In this document: in pieces, positions 41,894-50,486 of the stretch
Numbering within the stretch: the first letter of the stretch is position 1
Layout: each line of letters begins with the position of its first letter
Assembly: GCF_023347235.1 (NCBI RefSeq)
Contig: NZ_CP094467.1
Location: forward strand, 1,364,001 to 1,428,000
DNA length: 64,000 nt
Origin: Faecalibacterium sp. I4-1-79
GTDB taxonomy: Bacteria > Bacillota > Clostridia > Oscillospirales > Ruminococcaceae
Reading direction: 5' to 3'
Made by a program: the position numbers and the translations under genes
Notes under the pieces: model-generated
What the model was told of the DNA's origin: nothing
The model's input: only the letters and a program-made list of their open reading frames with translations
The model's database searches: none

Positions 41894-43927
41894 TTATTCA
41901 ACTACCCTTAATCGAGCTACAATACTTGTTTTTCTAAAATAGCGAAACGAAACATGAGGAACTATAATCGCCACAACGCAAATAACAATTCCCTCTAATA
42001 TCAACGGGAAAATCGTAGGCTGTATTGTAAACAGCCATAAGTCAGGTTGATTAAAGAAAGTAGGAAGAATTGTATTTGCAACAATAAGAGAGAGAGGTAA
42101 ACCCATTACACAAATCAGAAATGCGTAAAACAATCCCTCCAATACGGTCAATTTGTTAATTTGTTTTTTCGTCATTCCGATGCTCTCTAATGTAGCAAAT
42201 TCCCGTTGCCGGTTTATAATGCCCGTTATAATGATGTTGGAAAAATTCACAAGCCCGATACTTCCTAATAGAAACCCAATAAGGCCACCTATGATAAAAA
42301 TAGTTTGTTTTAATCCATTCATAGTTTGTGCCAATGTTTCAGACGATGCGTATTCAACGGTAGGCAAAGAATTGATGTACTCGGTCGCTGGCAAAAAGTG
42401 TTCTTTTTCCACATCAAACACATAACTCATTATGGCTGGATTGTTATACAATTCCACAAACATCTCATTACTCATATAGAAAATAGGACAATCGCCGCCA
42501 ACATCAGTGTAGCCAACATTCTTACCCGGAGATTCTACCAATGAAAAATCAACCACTGCACGCGCAATTACAGAAACCGTTTTATAAGGCAATCCATCTT
42601 TGTAAATGGTAACTTCCTGATTGAGCGGACAAAGAAATTCAGGAGATTCATTTGGGTTGATCGCTGAAATTTCTATAACATAGTTTCCACTTTCCAAATA
42701 TGAGGTTAGTTGCTGTATATCTGTTTCTCCCTCAATGAAATTCAATTTAGGAAGTATTGATTTTTCTACCCCGTAAATATTGCAAAGAGGTCGATAATCA
42801 ACACCGAGTTTTACTGGATAAGTTCTGCCATCAACCATACCACTTCGTATAAGGTGATTATCTTCTGTGTATTCGTCTAATACTTCCGTGACCAAACTAC
42901 CATAATCATAAGTAACACTGACATCATCCAAAGTGTTTTTATAAATTCGACTTCCGTTCAGCACAGGAATATTATTTTCAATATCAGATATGATTTCATT
43001 ACTAACAGAATCATCTTTAAATCGAAAACCTTGCACATTAGAAAATGTGTTTGGGCTTGCCACAACAAAATCAAATGAGGTAACAGAAGATACATATTTT
43101 TTAACATCAACACTATTTCCGATTGCGATTGCACTGTTTAGGAGAATAATGCAGAGTATCATGGATAAGACGATAAATATGGTACGCTTTGAATTTCTTC
43201 TTAAATTTCTCCATGCCATTTCTGTTATTCTATTCTTAAACGAAAGACGATTCTTGTTGGCACTATGATAATTGTCTTTTTCATAGTATCTAGTTGCCTC
43301 AATGGGCGAAATCGTAGCTGCAATTTTGAATGGTTTCTTTATACTCACCCAAACAGTAATCGCACTAAATATCCCGGCAACGACAAAAATAATAGGATTA
43401 AAACTCAAGTTCACAGAAAGATTGTGATACTCGCCTTTCATAAAATTAAGAATCCACGGAAGCATAAGTATTCCTACTATATATCCTAAAATCAACCCAA
43501 TAGATATAGCAATTATAGACAGCCAAAATGCTTGCTTATAAACAATTCGCTTGATTTGCTTCTCCGTTGTTCCGATTGTTCTTAATAAGCCATATTTCTT
43601 TATTTCTTGAACAACAGAAATCTCAAAAATATTGCGAATGAGCAAATAGCCCGTTATTACAAAAATCATAATAAAAAACAGGGCTGCTATTATGGCAATC
43701 CAATTTACAGATGTACCAGTGGACGGGCTGGTTCCCCTAATTTGCAAAATAGTTGTCTGTATAGACTGGATCGCTCCAACACATAAAGTCGTTACAGAAG
43801 TAAAAAGCATTGATGTTAAAACGATTGCTATTACAGCAACAATATTTCGTAATTTGTTGGCTTTGAAGCTTCTTTGCGCCAGCTTCTTTGTAATGGCGCT
43901 GGTGTCATTTTCAAAAGGCCATGTCAT
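41894..43927 (-). CDS. ABC transporter permease, FtsX-like (second)
   Basis: 677 residues; start ATG 43927 behind GGAGGTGAT. It opens MTWPFENDTSAITKKLAQRS, then a helix about 27-50, a very short first extracellular part, helices with IKKYGLLRTIGTTEKQIKRI, a long extracellular domain about 310-540 and terminal helices with FATLESIGMTKKQINKL. Compared with the other permease, the first extracellular domain is missing, so the two are not simple copies. The gene is much AT-richer than the ATPase and the other permease, suggesting separate origin with a shared front end. It probably forms a heteromer or an alternative transporter with the same ATPase. Confidence 0.88.
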   Translation of the reverse strand: MTWPFENDTSAITKKLAQRSFKANKLRNIVAVIAIVLTSMLFTSVTTLCVGAIQSIQTTILQIRGTSPSTGTSVNWIAIIAALFFIMIFVITGYLLIRNIFEISVVQEIKKYGLLRTIGTTEKQIKRIVYKQAFWLSIIAISIGLILGYIVGILMLPWILNFMKGEYHNLSVNLSFNPIIFVVAGIFSAITVWVSIKKPFKIAATISPIEATRYYEKDNYHSANKNRLSFKNRITEMAWRNLRRNSKRTIFIVLSMILCIILLNSAIAIGNSVDVKKYVSSVTSFDFVVASPNTFSNVQGFRFKDDSVSNEIISDIENNIPVLNGSRIYKNTLDDVSVTYDYGSLVTEVLDEYTEDNHLIRSGMVDGRTYPVKLGVDYRPLCNIYGVEKSILPKLNFIEGETDIQQLTSYLESGNYVIEISAINPNESPEFLCPLNQEVTIYKDGLPYKTVSVIARAVVDFSLVESPGKNVGYTDVGGDCPIFYMSNEMFVELYNNPAIMSYVFDVEKEHFLPATEYINSLPTVEYASSETLAQTMNGLKQTIFIIGGLIGFLLGSIGLVNFSNIIITGIINRQREFATLESIGMTKKQINKLTVLEGLFYAFLICVMGLPLSLIVANTILPTFFNQPDLWLFTIQPTIFPLILEGIVICVVAIIVPHVSFRYFRKTSIVARLRVVE

Positions 43928-43957
43928 AGTTGTATCACCTCCATATTTGATAAGGGT

Positions 43958-44047
43958 ATTGTAAAACCTAAATGTCCGCGAAATGTTACAGCGGCCCAAA
44001 AATTTCATTGAAAATCGGGGTGAAATGTTACAACGCTCGGACATTTC
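43958..44047 (-). promoter_or_regulatory. Two-component-regulated promoter of the second permease
   Basis: The minus -10 TACAAT (43958-43963), a 6-bp gap, box at 43970-43994 (AAATGTCCGCGAAATGTTAC...) and box at 44026-44047 (TGTTACAACGCTCGG...). The arrangement is the same as at 41796. Confidence 0.65.
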
Positions 44048-44092
44048 AAAAAAATTTACGGCGGGCAGCCGGAAATGGCCGTCCGCCGCATT

Positions 44093-45124
44093 CTATTTTG
44101 TCGGCAGCATAATGGAAAATTCCGAGCCCTTGCCCGGCTCTGAAACCACTTTGATATAGCCGCCTTGCCGCGTTACGATCTCTCGGGCCAGATACAGTCC
44201 AATGCCCACGCCCTGCTGTTCGTGTACTTCTTCCTCACGATAAAAGCGCCGGAAGATAGCAGCCTGATTACTTTCGGAAATGCCCTTGCCGGTATCGGCT
44301 ACTTTGATCTCCACATACATTTCCCACGGTATCACCGACACCGTAATTTTTCCACCTGCCGGAGTATACTTCACCGCATTGTCCAACAGGTTAAAGAGGG
44401 CTTCGGATGTCCACTTGCTGTCATGGGAAAAGGTCAAATTCTCCGGGCAGTCCACAGATACAGCGATTTTCTTTTTTTCCGCTGCATACACGATCCCACT
44501 CATGGCTTGCGCCACGGTATCAAAGAGGCAGACCGGTTTCTTATTCAACTGGATTACGCCCGTTTCTAACCGTGAGGTTTTCACAAGAGCCTGAAAGAGA
44601 AAGTCCAGTTTATCTGTCTGGGTGCGGATTCCACGGATAAAATCGGTACGCTCCGCCTCGGTCATAGGCTTTTCCAGCAGGGTGTCCGTCGCCATTTTCA
44701 GATTGCTTACCGGCGTTTTTACCTGATGGGAAATATCCGATACAAGGGTTTGTAACTCCTGCCGTTCCTCGTCCACCCGGCGACGGTTCTCCTGCATGAT
44801 CTGGTAAAGTCTCGCCAGCCGGTGCCCGATTCTGGCGAGCTGGGTTTCGCTGTCCTCTGGCCGCTGGGGTGCTTCATTTCCGGCGATCATGTGGTCTAAG
44901 GTCTGGCACAGGTCAGTGGTAAACTGCGACAGTCGCTTTCCAAACGCCTGCGTCAGTACAAAAATCCCTACAATGGCGCACAGCAGCAGCGCCCCGCCTG
45001 TCAGCAGCACCGCAATCTGTTTTGTCACAAGAAAAAGAGCTATGGTGATCCCGGACATGGAGAGGACAAGCTCCATTGCCACCCGGCCAAACAGCCGCTT
45101 TACCGAGAGGTTTTGAAACTTCAT
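44093..45124 (-). CDS. Sensor histidine kinase
   Basis: 343 residues. The start at ATG 45124 overlaps the regulator stop (ATGA). Two membrane helices (about 15-34 and 38-58) with almost no extracellular loop suggest sensing in the membrane or through a partner transporter. HAMP-like linker about 60-120, dimerisation domain with SDISHQVKTPVSNL (His near 133), then N-box LFNLLDNAVKYTP, G1 VADTGKGI, F-box FRRFYR and G2 GVGIGLYLA. It phosphorylates the adjacent OmpR-type regulator. Intramembrane kinases of this kind commonly work with FtsX-type ABC permeases in peptide-antibiotic responses. Confidence 0.93.
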   Translation of the reverse strand: MKFQNLSVKRLFGRVAMELVLSMSGITIALFLVTKQIAVLLTGGALLLCAIVGIFVLTQAFGKRLSQFTTDLCQTLDHMIAGNEAPQRPEDSETQLARIGHRLARLYQIMQENRRRVDEERQELQTLVSDISHQVKTPVSNLKMATDTLLEKPMTEAERTDFIRGIRTQTDKLDFLFQALVKTSRLETGVIQLNKKPVCLFDTVAQAMSGIVYAAEKKKIAVSVDCPENLTFSHDSKWTSEALFNLLDNAVKYTPAGGKITVSVIPWEMYVEIKVADTGKGISESNQAAIFRRFYREEEVHEQQGVGIGLYLAREIVTRQGGYIKVVSEPGKGSEFSIMLPTK

Positions 45125-45813
45125 TTTGCCTCGCCTCCCGTCCATTGATACCCCATGCCGTAAACGGTCTTGATGTAGGGTGCGCCGCCGTCGGCTTCAA
45201 TCTTGCTGCGAATACGGCTGATGGAGGTTGTCAGGGTGTGTTCGTCCACAAACCGCTCGTCTATATCCCACAGCTTTTCCAAAAGCTGCCCACGGGTCAG
45301 CACTTGCCGGGGATTTTTACGAAACAGGTTCAGCATTTTGTACTCCATCGGGGATAGAGTCAGGGGCTTGCCGTTTAAGGAAGCCGTCTGCTCCGAGAAG
45401 TCCAGAAACAACCGCCCGTCGTCGTAAATGTCCTTGGCCGGTTTGTGGTGTTCCAGCATGGCGAACATGGCTTTGATTTTCCGCTGCAAGGCCCCAATCA
45501 CAAAGGGCTTTGTGATGTAGTCCACCGCGCCCACCTCATAACCCCGTATCTGGTCGCTCTCCTGATCGTTGGCGGTCAGGAATATTACGATGGTGTCCGG
45601 GTGCTGAGGCTTTATTAGCTTGCACAGCTCAAAGCCGTTCCCGTCCGGCAGGTTGATGTCCAGCAGCACTAAATCAAATTCCCGCTGGCGGATGGCGTCG
45701 GCTGCGGTTCTGGCATTTAGGGCAGAAGTCACGCCATAGCCGTCTGCGGTCAGGTTATAGGCCACCATCTTATTCAAAAAACTGTCGTCCTCGACAATTA
45801 AAATCTGCTTCAT
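45121..45813 (-). CDS. OmpR-family response regulator
   Basis: 230 residues; start ATG 45813 after GGAAGTGAGG. Receiver: VEDDSFL (acidic pocket near 9-10), LVLLDINLPDG with the phosphorylated Asp near 53, FLTANDQ and Lys in ITKPF near 104. The C-terminal winged helix at about 130-228: LSPMEYKMLNLFRKNPRQVL, then the recognition part DEHTLTTSISRIRSKIE and the wing GYQW. It is coupled to the kinase. Its own promoter carries the same box as the ABC genes, so it is probably autoregulated and activates all four promoters. Confidence 0.95.
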   Translation of the reverse strand: MKQILIVEDDSFLNKMVAYNLTADGYGVTSALNARTAADAIRQREFDLVLLDINLPDGNGFELCKLIKPQHPDTIVIFLTANDQESDQIRGYEVGAVDYITKPFVIGALQRKIKAMFAMLEHHKPAKDIYDDGRLFLDFSEQTASLNGKPLTLSPMEYKMLNLFRKNPRQVLTRGQLLEKLWDIDERFVDEHTLTTSISRIRSKIEADGGAPYIKTVYGMGYQWTGGEAK

Positions 45814-45841
45814 ATCCTCACTTCCTTTGCTTTTTGCAGAT

Positions 45842-45878
45842 AGTATAACAGGCAAATGTCCGCGAAATGTTACAGCGG
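45842..45878 (-). promoter_or_regulatory. Autoregulated promoter of the two-component system
   Basis: The minus -10 TATACT (45842-45847) with TGT before it (extended -10), a 6-bp gap, then a single box AAATGTCCGCGAAATGTTAC (45854-45878). Only one box is present here, against two at the other three promoters. Confidence 0.65.
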
Positions 45879-46032
45879 ACGGATTTTTCAAAAAAGGGTT
45901 TCTTCCTTATTATAAGATAGCCCACTTTACAATACAATGCTCAAACTATGAACAATAAAGTTTAGCAACAATGCGCTTTGCATCATTTCGCCAATCGTCC
46001 ATGAACTATAAAATGTATATGGGTGATGCAGA

Positions 46033-46401
46033 ATGGCGAAAATTGAGGACTGTCCCGGCTTTGAAACGTTCGGAGCGGATGTCAAGGCAGCTCGAAAGGC
46101 AAAACAGCTTTCCCGCAGTGCGCTGGCTGACATGATACATTGTGACAGCCGGTATCTTGCGAACATCGAAAACGAAGGCACGCTGCCCAGCCTGCCGGTG
46201 GTGATTCAGTTGATAAAAATTTGCGGCCTGCCGGTGGAGCGGTACTTCAACCCGGAACTCATGCGGGAAGAAAGTGCGGAGCGTCAGAGGGTCAGCCACA
46301 AGCTGCAGCTTTGCCCGGAAGAATACTTACCCATCGTAGAAGGTGCCATTGACGGTGCCTTACGAATCCATGAACAGGAAAAAGAGCCCGTGTGTGTCTG
46401 A
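46033..46401 (+). CDS. XRE-family regulator upstream of mobC
   Basis: 122 residues. HTH_3 domain at about 14-70: FGADVKAARKAKQLSRSALADMI with DSRYLANIENEGTLPSLP as the recognition part and FNPEL at the end. The C-terminal tail (LCPEEYLPIVEGAIDGALRI) is of the kind seen in Tn1549-like elements just before the mobilisation genes. No strong ribosome site is seen. It probably controls transfer genes. It is followed by a terminator. Confidence 0.85.
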   Translation: MAKIEDCPGFETFGADVKAARKAKQLSRSALADMIHCDSRYLANIENEGTLPSLPVVIQLIKICGLPVERYFNPELMREESAERQRVSHKLQLCPEEYLPIVEGAIDGALRIHEQEKEPVCV

Positions 46402-46420
46402 TTGTCATGCACGATCATTG

Positions 46421-46450
46421 AGAGGATGCAAAAGCGTCCTCTTATTTTTT
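46421..46450 (+). terminator. Terminator after the XRE gene
   Basis: AGAGGATGC (46421-46429) pairs with GCGTCCTCT (46434-46442), then TATTTTTTTGC. Confidence 0.8.
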
Positions 46451-46510
46451 TGCATTTTGCGGGCAAAACGGGGGTGTTGTGGTGTCATAGTAGTGGGGAA
46501 AGGTAACGTA

Positions 46511-46572
46511 GCAAGCATAGGGAGTGTAGCCACTCCCGGCAAAAATGCTTGCTGGGGAGTACCCCAGACCCC
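46511..46572 (+). other. Candidate oriT of the ICE
   Basis: Nested inverted repeats just before mobC: GCAAGCAT (46511) with ATGCTTGC (46545-46552), inside them GGGAGTG/CACTCCC (46520-46537), then GGGGAGTACCCC and CAGACCCCG. Position and structure fit the nicking region of a MobC/relaxase system. The exact nick is not determined. Confidence 0.55.
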
Positions 46573-46591
46573 GAAGAAACGAGGTGAAACT

Positions 46592-46921
46592 ATGACGAAC
46601 CGAACCCGAAAAATTGTTCTGCGTGTTCCAGTGACGCCGGAGGAACGGGAACTTATCCGGCAGAAGATGGCTCTGCTGCACACACGGAATTTTTCTGCAT
46701 ACGCCCGGAAGATGCTGATAGACGGATATGTTGTCCACATCGACACCACCGACATCCGGGCGCAGACCGCCGAATTGCAGAAGATTGGCGTCAACGTCAA
46801 TCAGATCGCGCGGCGGCTGAACAGCATGGGGCCGCTGTACACACAAGATATTGCGGACATCAAAGGAGCGCTGGCACAGATATGGCAGTTACAAAGATAC
46901 ATCCTATCAAGTCAACGCTGA
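46592..46921 (+). CDS. mobC: MobC-type relaxosome accessory protein
   Basis: 109 residues. The start at ATG 46592 is behind GAGGTGAAAC; the frame is open to 46343 but across the oriT. It is a ribbon-helix-helix style protein: RKIVLRVPVTPEERELIRQKM as the strand and helix, then FSAYARKMLIDGYV, and the MobC motif VNVNQIARRLNSMGP near 80. It binds beside oriT and helps the relaxase melt the nick region. It overlaps the relaxase gene by 40 bp. Confidence 0.92.
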   Translation: MTNRTRKIVLRVPVTPEERELIRQKMALLHTRNFSAYARKMLIDGYVVHIDTTDIRAQTAELQKIGVNVNQIARRLNSMGPLYTQDIADIKGALAQIWQLQRYILSSQR

Positions 46922-48210
46922 AAAAGGCACTGGACTACATTGAGAATCCAGCCAAGACGGATGAAAAAATGCTGGTGTCCTCCTTTGCCTGCTCCTATGA
47001 AACCGCCGACATCGAATTTGAACTGCTGCTATCACAAGCCATGCAGAAAGGCAACAATCTGGCCCACCACCTGATACAGTCTTTTGCGCCGGGAGAAACC
47101 ACGCCGGAGCAGGCCCACCAGATTGGTCGGCAGCTTGCAGATGAAGTCCTGCAAGGCAAATACCCGTATGTACTGACCACGCACATTGACAAAGGGCACG
47201 TCCACAACCACATCATCTTTTGCGCCGTGGACATGGTGAACCAACGAAAGTATGTTTCCAACCGGCAGAGCTATGCCTACATCCGGCGCACCAGCGACCG
47301 GCTGTGTAAGGAACATGGCCTGTCCGTGGTAATGCCCGGCCAAGACAGGGGCAAGAGCTATGCCGAGTGGGACGCGCACCGAAAAGGCACGAGCTGGAAG
47401 GCGAAGCTGAAAGCTGCCATAGATACCACCATCCCGCAGGCCAAGGATTTTGACGATTTTCTGCGGCTCTTGCAGGAGCAAAGCTATGAGGTCAAGCGTG
47501 GCAAGTATGTTTCGTTCCGTGCGCCCGGACAGGGACGGTTCATCCGCTGCAAAACGTTGGGCGAAGCCTACACCGAGGAAGCTATCACCGAGCGCATCAA
47601 AGGGCAGTTCGTGGAGCGGAAGCCCAAAGAAACCCGCAAAATTTCTCTGCGGATTGATTTGGAAAACAGCATCAAGGCCCAGCAGTCCGCAGGGTATGAG
47701 AAGTGGGCAAAACTCCACAATCTGAAACAGGCGGCCCGGATGCTGAACTTCCTGACCGAGCATGAAATCGAAAGCTACCCGGATTTGGAAAGCCGGGTGG
47801 CCGAGATCACCGCCGCCAGCACCGAAGCTGCCGCCGCACTGAAAGCGGCCGAACACCGGCTTGCAGAAATGGCCGTGCTGATAAAGGATGTTACCACCTG
47901 TAAGGAGCTGCACTCGTTGGTGCAGGAGTACCAGCGGGCCGCTGACAAAAAGCAGTTCCGGCACAAGCACGAGGGCACCCTGATTCTCTATGAAGCGGCG
48001 GCCAAGGCCCTGAAAGAGCAGGGCTTTCAAAAGCGGCCCGACCTCTACGCCCTGAAAGCCGAGTATAAGCAACTGACCGAGCAGAAAGACCAGCTGCAGC
48101 GGCGGTACAGCGAAGCCAAACGCCAGATGCAGGAATATGGTACCATCAAGCAGAATGTGGACGGCATCCTGCGGACAACACCGGGAAAAGAGCAGATGCA
48201 GGAACGGTAA
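46882..48210 (+). CDS. Relaxase (MobP-type, Tn1549 family)
   Basis: 442 residues. The N-terminal relaxase domain has IHPIKSTLKKALDYIENPAKT, FAPGETTPEQAHQIG and the metal-binding HIDKGHVHNHIIF (His 106, 108 and 110), followed by YAYIRRTSDRLCKEHGLSV. The catalytic Tyr is probably one of the N-terminal tyrosines (Tyr 19). The C-terminal half is long coiled coil (about 290-430). It nicks oriT, stays bound to the 5' end and pilots the strand to the secretion channel. It overlaps mobC and follows it in the same direction, while the secretion genes are on the other strand. Confidence 0.93.
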   Translation: MAVTKIHPIKSTLKKALDYIENPAKTDEKMLVSSFACSYETADIEFELLLSQAMQKGNNLAHHLIQSFAPGETTPEQAHQIGRQLADEVLQGKYPYVLTTHIDKGHVHNHIIFCAVDMVNQRKYVSNRQSYAYIRRTSDRLCKEHGLSVVMPGQDRGKSYAEWDAHRKGTSWKAKLKAAIDTTIPQAKDFDDFLRLLQEQSYEVKRGKYVSFRAPGQGRFIRCKTLGEAYTEEAITERIKGQFVERKPKETRKISLRIDLENSIKAQQSAGYEKWAKLHNLKQAARMLNFLTEHEIESYPDLESRVAEITAASTEAAAALKAAEHRLAEMAVLIKDVTTCKELHSLVQEYQRAADKKQFRHKHEGTLILYEAAAKALKEQGFQKRPDLYALKAEYKQLTEQKDQLQRRYSEAKRQMQEYGTIKQNVDGILRTTPGKEQMQER

Positions 48211-48321
48211 ATCTGCACAAAATATTGTTCGGATTTTTGAACTGCAAACGCTTAGACTGGGTGGCGTTTCCACCCGAAATCATGTAAAATAGAATTAGAC
48301 AACGAAAGCGAGGAACCCTTT

Positions 48322-49218
48322 ATGGCAGAAGTGAAAGACAATAGCTCCATCCAGCTTTTTGAAGATCAGAAAATCCGTACTGCATGGGATGCAGAAAAGG
48401 AAGAATGGTATTTTTCGATTATTGATGTTATTTCTGTTTTAACTGGAACAGCCAATCCACGGCGTTATTGGAGCGACCTTAAGCGTAAGCTGAAAGCTGA
48501 GGGGGCAAATGAGTTGTACGAAAAAATCGTACAACTGAAAATGTTGTCCTCTGATGGAAAACGGTACAAGACAGATGTCGCCAACACCGAACAGCTTTTG
48601 CGTATCATCCAGTCCATCCCGTCCCCGAAAGCTGAACCGTTCAAGGCATGGCTGGCAATGGTGGGCAAGGAACGCATCGAAGAAACCATCGACCCGGAGC
48701 AAGCTATTGACCGTGCGCTTGATACCTATTTGAAGAAAGGCTACTCCGAAGAATGGATTCACCAGCGGCTTTTGGCAATCCGCATCCGCAACGAACTAAC
48801 GGACGAATGGAAGAAGCGCGGAGTGCAAAAGGGCAAGGAGTACGCCATCCTGACCGATGAAATCTCCCGCGCATGGTCCGGCATGACCACGGGGCAGTAC
48901 AAGCGGCTGAAAGGTCTAACAAAAGAAAATCTCCGGGATAATATGACCGATTTGGAACTTGTGCTGACCATGCTGGCGGAAGCATCTACCACGGATATTT
49001 CCAAGACTGCAAAGCCGCAGACATTTGAAGAAAACAAGCAGGTTGCCAAACGCGGCGGCAAGGTGGCTGGCATTGCGCGGCAGGCTCTTGAAGCGGAAAC
49101 TGGAAAACCCGTTATCACGGAAAAAAATGCGTTTGACTTCCAGCAGCTTGTGACCGACATTGTAGAAGATGCCGCCGAACTGCCGGAAAATCCCACCGAG
49201 AAAAAAGATAAAGACTGA
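48322..49218 (+). CDS. BRO/phage-antirepressor-type N-terminal domain protein
   Basis: 298 residues; start ATG 48322 behind GAGGAA. About 8-110 is a Bro-N domain: QLFEDQKIRTAWDAEKEEWYF, then SIIDVISVLTGTANPRRYWSDL and a late KAWLAMVGKERIEETIDPE. The C-terminal half is helical, with an arginine/lysine-rich part around KRGGKVAGIARQALE. Bro-N proteins bind DNA and act as antirepressors or regulators in phages; copies in Tn1549-like elements have no known role. It is convergent with the next gene and ends at a strong terminator. Confidence 0.82.
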   Translation: MAEVKDNSSIQLFEDQKIRTAWDAEKEEWYFSIIDVISVLTGTANPRRYWSDLKRKLKAEGANELYEKIVQLKMLSSDGKRYKTDVANTEQLLRIIQSIPSPKAEPFKAWLAMVGKERIEETIDPEQAIDRALDTYLKKGYSEEWIHQRLLAIRIRNELTDEWKKRGVQKGKEYAILTDEISRAWSGMTTGQYKRLKGLTKENLRDNMTDLELVLTMLAEASTTDISKTAKPQTFEENKQVAKRGGKVAGIARQALEAETGKPVITEKNAFDFQQLVTDIVEDAAELPENPTEKKDKD

Positions 49219-49227
49219 TACATAAAA

Positions 49228-49274
49228 AATAGCCGGACACAGCAACCCCAAGGCCACCGTGTCCGGCTATTTCT
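49228..49274 (+). terminator. Terminator of the Bro-N gene
   Basis: AAATAGCCGGACAC (49228-49241) pairs with GTGTCCGGCTATTT (49259-49272). The stem is symmetrical and A-rich before, T-rich after, so it may work in both directions. Confidence 0.8.
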
Positions 49275-49279
49275 GTGTT

Positions 49280-49322
49280 GACAACCACACATTACTTTGA
49301 TTGAAAATAATGTGTGGTTGTC
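49280..49322. repeat. Perfect 15-bp inverted repeat
   Basis: GACAACCACACATTA (49280-49294) and its exact complement TAATGTGTGGTTGTC (49308-49322), 13-bp loop, no U-run. It lies between the convergent Bro-N and TTRAP genes, right after another hairpin. Protein site or second terminator; undecided. Confidence 0.5.
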
Positions 49323-49334
49323 AAGCTGGCGGTA

Positions 49335-49535
49335 TTATTCACCCGTAAAATCAAACCTCTGTCCGTCAAAGTCTGCATCGGTCATGCGCTCCAACTTCGC
49401 AATGGTGCCTTTTGTCAGTTGCCGCATTTCAGTGTCCATATCCGGCCGGGCGGCCAGCATCCGCGCCATCGTCCGGCGGCGGTCAGAAGTGTGGTACATA
49501 CAAATCAAATTTTCTTCTTCTACGCTGAAATTCAT
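49335..49535 (-). CDS. Transposon-transfer assisting protein (TTRAP family)
   Basis: 66 residues: MNFSVEEENLICMYHTSDRR, then MARMLAARPDMDTEMRQLTK and MTDADFDGQRFDF. This fits the small TTRAP (PF14203) family of conjugative transposons, recognised by 'NFSVEE.NLIC' and the closing 'MTD..F'. The start is ATG 49535. It is three bases downstream of the next gene on the minus strand, at the 3' end of the long transfer operon. Function unknown beyond association with transfer. Confidence 0.8.
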   Translation of the reverse strand: MNFSVEEENLICMYHTSDRRRTMARMLAARPDMDTEMRQLTKGTIAKLERMTDADFDGQRFDFTGE

Positions 49536-49538
49536 GCG

Positions 49539-50483
49539 TCATACCTCCATTTCGTGTTGCTTGCTGCGGGCCGCTGCTTTTTTCGGGCTGGCGGCCTGCT
49601 TTGTTTCGGAAAGCTGCTTGCGGACGGAAGTGCGGGGCTTGCAGATGCCCTTGTCCCGGTTTTCGTTTTTGTCAACTAGCGCGTAGATGCCAAAACGGTC
49701 TTTCACGCTGGACAGGTGCAGGGACTTGTACGGCAACATTGCAAGCAACTGGTCCGTGTCCCGGCTGGATGCCAGTTTGGTGAAGTAGGGCGATACCTCC
49801 ACCATAAAATGATTTTTGTCCGGGCTGTTGGGAGCAGCCAGCCGCTTTATGTCTGCCGTGATACGCTGCGCCTCGGCCTCAATCAGCCCGGTATGCAGTG
49901 CCGTAAGATGTTCTTTGAAATTACCGGGCCGTGCCGGTTCTCGACTGCGCTGCTCCTGCCGGATGGCCGCTTGCAAAAGTTCCGGGTCAAGGGGCTGCAT
50001 TTCATACCGCACGAACTCTCCAAAATATTTGTCCGGGCGACTGTCGAAATGCTCTTTCGGGACAATCTCCCGCATCCCGCTTTCGTAGATCAGGCGATTG
50101 GCACCCACGGGCAGGGCTGCATCCCGGATATGCTGGAAATGCTGCTGGTAGTCCAGTTCATACAGATTGCCTTGCACGGTTCCGTTGGCCGCACCGGTCA
50201 ACTCCACTGCATAGGCAAGAATCCTGTCGTGGGTCTGTTCGCCGCAGAATTTCCATGTGTTGTAGGCTTGGGTATCTTTGAGCAGCACGTCTCGTTCCCG
50301 GAAACAGAATGTTCCAGAGGGCCGGGACAGCCACAACAGCAGCTTATCTTCCGGCTGGTCGCTGCGGGCGGCCTCCCGCAGCATCTTGATGTCAAAGGCA
50401 AAATCGCTCTGATAGTATGCGGTGTTCTGGTGCATGATGGCTTCCAGCGCAGCAATCACGTCCACATTTTCAAACTTCTGCAC
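49539..50483 (-). CDS. Conserved ICE protein of unknown function
   Basis: 314 residues, cytosolic. Features: a mixed helical front FENVDVIAALEAIMHQNTAYY then DFAFDIKMLREAARSD; a middle with LLLWLSRPSGTFCFRERDVLL; a basic C-terminal tail (KQAASPKKAAARSKQH). I know the 'LLW.SRP.GT......V......' pattern only as a neighbour of LtrC-like genes in Tn1549-like elements. It lies three bases after the LtrC-like gene, so it is translated from the same message. No enzymatic motif is seen. Confidence 0.65.
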   Translation of the reverse strand: MQKFENVDVIAALEAIMHQNTAYYQSDFAFDIKMLREAARSDQPEDKLLLWLSRPSGTFCFRERDVLLKDTQAYNTWKFCGEQTHDRILAYAVELTGAANGTVQGNLYELDYQQHFQHIRDAALPVGANRLIYESGMREIVPKEHFDSRPDKYFGEFVRYEMQPLDPELLQAAIRQEQRSREPARPGNFKEHLTALHTGLIEAEAQRITADIKRLAAPNSPDKNHFMVEVSPYFTKLASSRDTDQLLAMLPYKSLHLSSVKDRFGIYALVDKNENRDKGICKPRTSVRKQLSETKQAASPKKAAARSKQHEMEV

Positions 50484-50486
50484 GGT

